DNA of 5,932 nucleotides, from the NCBI GenBank assembly GCA_964617385.1, contig CAZTYX010000100.1, forward strand, positions 1 through 5,932, written 5' to 3'. The notes beneath the pieces were generated by a model. It was not told the origin of the DNA, searched no databases, and was given only the letters and a program-made list of their open reading frames with translations. This DNA is from JADHMP01 sp964617385. Its GTDB lineage: Bacteria; Bacteroidota; Bacteroidia; Flavobacteriales; Flavobacteriaceae. Positions 5,250 through 5,932 of this stretch are shown piece by piece; within the stretch, counting starts at the first letter, position 1, and each line of letters begins with the position of its first letter. Both the position numbers and the translations under genes were made by a program.

Positions 5250-5909
5250 ATGAGCGCTACTTGTATTTATTGTATGCCCGGCATGGCAGCGAGTCCAAAA
5301 ATATTTGAATTTTTAGATTTGCCTAAACCCTATAAAATAAAAACCCTCCACTGGATACCTCCAGTACCAAACGAGTCTTTATCTGCCTATGCTAAGCGTA
5401 TGTGTCGTTTTGTGACCGATGAAAATCCAATTTTACTTGGGGTTTCATTTGGAGGCATATTAGTCCAAGAAATGGCGAAATTAATACCAACCGAAAAGGT
5501 GGTAATAGTATCCAGCATAAAGACTAGGGATGAGCTTCCTTTGGCTATGAAAATGGCCCACCGCACCCAAATTCATAAACTGTTGCCTTTGCAATGGATA
5601 GAAAGTATAGACGCTTTGGCACTTTTTGCCTTTGGATCACGGTTAAAAAAGCGCCTGGATCTCTATCAAAAATACCTTTCTGAGCGTGATCCCGACTATT
5701 TGAGTTGGGCTATAGATGTTTTGGTGCATTGGCAACAAACCACTCCCGCTGCGACGGTGCTTCATATTCATGGTGATAAAGACACGGTTTTCCCACCGAA
5801 AAACTTGCAGCAACCTGTGCATTATATATCAGGGGGACATGCCATCATTTTAACCCAGGCTGCGTGGTTCAATGAGTATTTAGTAAGTCTGATTGCTGAA
5901 AAAGGGTAA
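5250..5909 (+). CDS. Small alpha/beta hydrolase of unknown substrate
   Basis: This 219-residue protein has the core features of an alpha/beta hydrolase fold enzyme. The nucleophile elbow is GVSFGG (residues 64-69, nucleophile Ser66), the catalytic acid is probably Asp178 in HIHGDKDTVFP (172-182), and the catalytic histidine is His197 in SGGHAIILTQ (194-203). YCMPGMAASPKIF (7-19) follows the first strand and should form the oxyanion hole, where other families have HG. The protein is short, with at most a small cap between about residues 95 and 160. It lacks a signal peptide and is probably cytoplasmic. The start is fixed by an in-frame TAA at 5241-5243. I recall close relatives as uncharacterised 'alpha/beta hydrolase' proteins in flavobacteria; esterase, thioesterase or lipase activity are all possible. 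The gene is divergent from the GNAT-like gene with no clear promoter box of its own. Confidence 0.88.
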   Translation: MSATCIYCMPGMAASPKIFEFLDLPKPYKIKTLHWIPPVPNESLSAYAKRMCRFVTDENPILLGVSFGGILVQEMAKLIPTEKVVIVSSIKTRDELPLAMKMAHRTQIHKLLPLQWIESIDALALFAFGSRLKKRLDLYQKYLSERDPDYLSWAIDVLVHWQQTTPAATVLHIHGDKDTVFPPKNLQQPVHYISGGHAIILTQAAWFNEYLVSLIAEKG

Positions 5910-5932
5910 ACTTTTGTACCTTTTTAAAAAAT

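Noticed and set aside
5899..5925. Possible terminator after the hydrolase: AAAAAGGGTA and TACCTTTTT around an 8-base gap
   Set aside because: The stem is AT-rich with an unpaired G, and the T run would be consumed by the stem; the window ends too soon to judge what follows. A TAnnTTT-like reading of TACCTTTTT as a promoter box also fails at the final G and lacks a -33 element.

Overview
The window looks like chromosomal DNA from a member of the Flavobacteriaceae (phylum Bacteroidota). It is AT-rich, its start codons follow A/T-rich leaders without Shine-Dalgarno sequences, and several genes are preceded by the Bacteroidota -7 promoter box TAnnTTTG. The proteins are flavobacterial in style: a DUF4199 membrane protein next to a family 2 glycosyltransferase, a cysteine-free type B ribosomal protein L31, a short GNAT-like protein, and a lipoprotein with a relaxed lipobox. 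There are no tRNA or rRNA genes, insertion sequences, CRISPR arrays or phage genes. It reads as an ordinary core-genome region, and I found no convincing new multi-gene system.

Left part (1-1466, minus strand): a two-gene unit, a DUF4199 membrane protein followed 24 bases later by a membrane-anchored glycosyltransferase of the DPM1/GtrB type. The glycosyltransferase runs off the left edge of the window and lacks only its last few residues. Its start codon lies in a perfect 8-bp inverted repeat. Middle (1576-3464): the L31 gene (plus) converges on a gene for a peptide-type ABC transporter substrate-binding lipoprotein (minus). They share a compact bidirectional terminator whose loop holds the lipoprotein gene's stop codon. 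Right part (3519-5909): mtaB, a tRNA methylthiotransferase gene, is divergent from the lipoprotein gene and convergent with the small GNAT-like gene, overlapping the latter by 11 bases. The GNAT-like gene is in turn divergent from a small alpha/beta hydrolase gene.

Functionally the genes are a housekeeping mixture: translation (L31, MtaB), envelope glycan or lipid-linked sugar synthesis (glycosyltransferase, perhaps with DUF4199), solute capture (the lipoprotein) and two poorly characterised enzymes. The more interesting signals are architectural: two predicted divergent promoters whose -7 boxes are one base apart, an 11-base sequence shared by two distant promoters, the stop codon in the terminator loop, the overlapping tails of mtaB and the GNAT-like gene, and the hairpin over the glycosyltransferase start.
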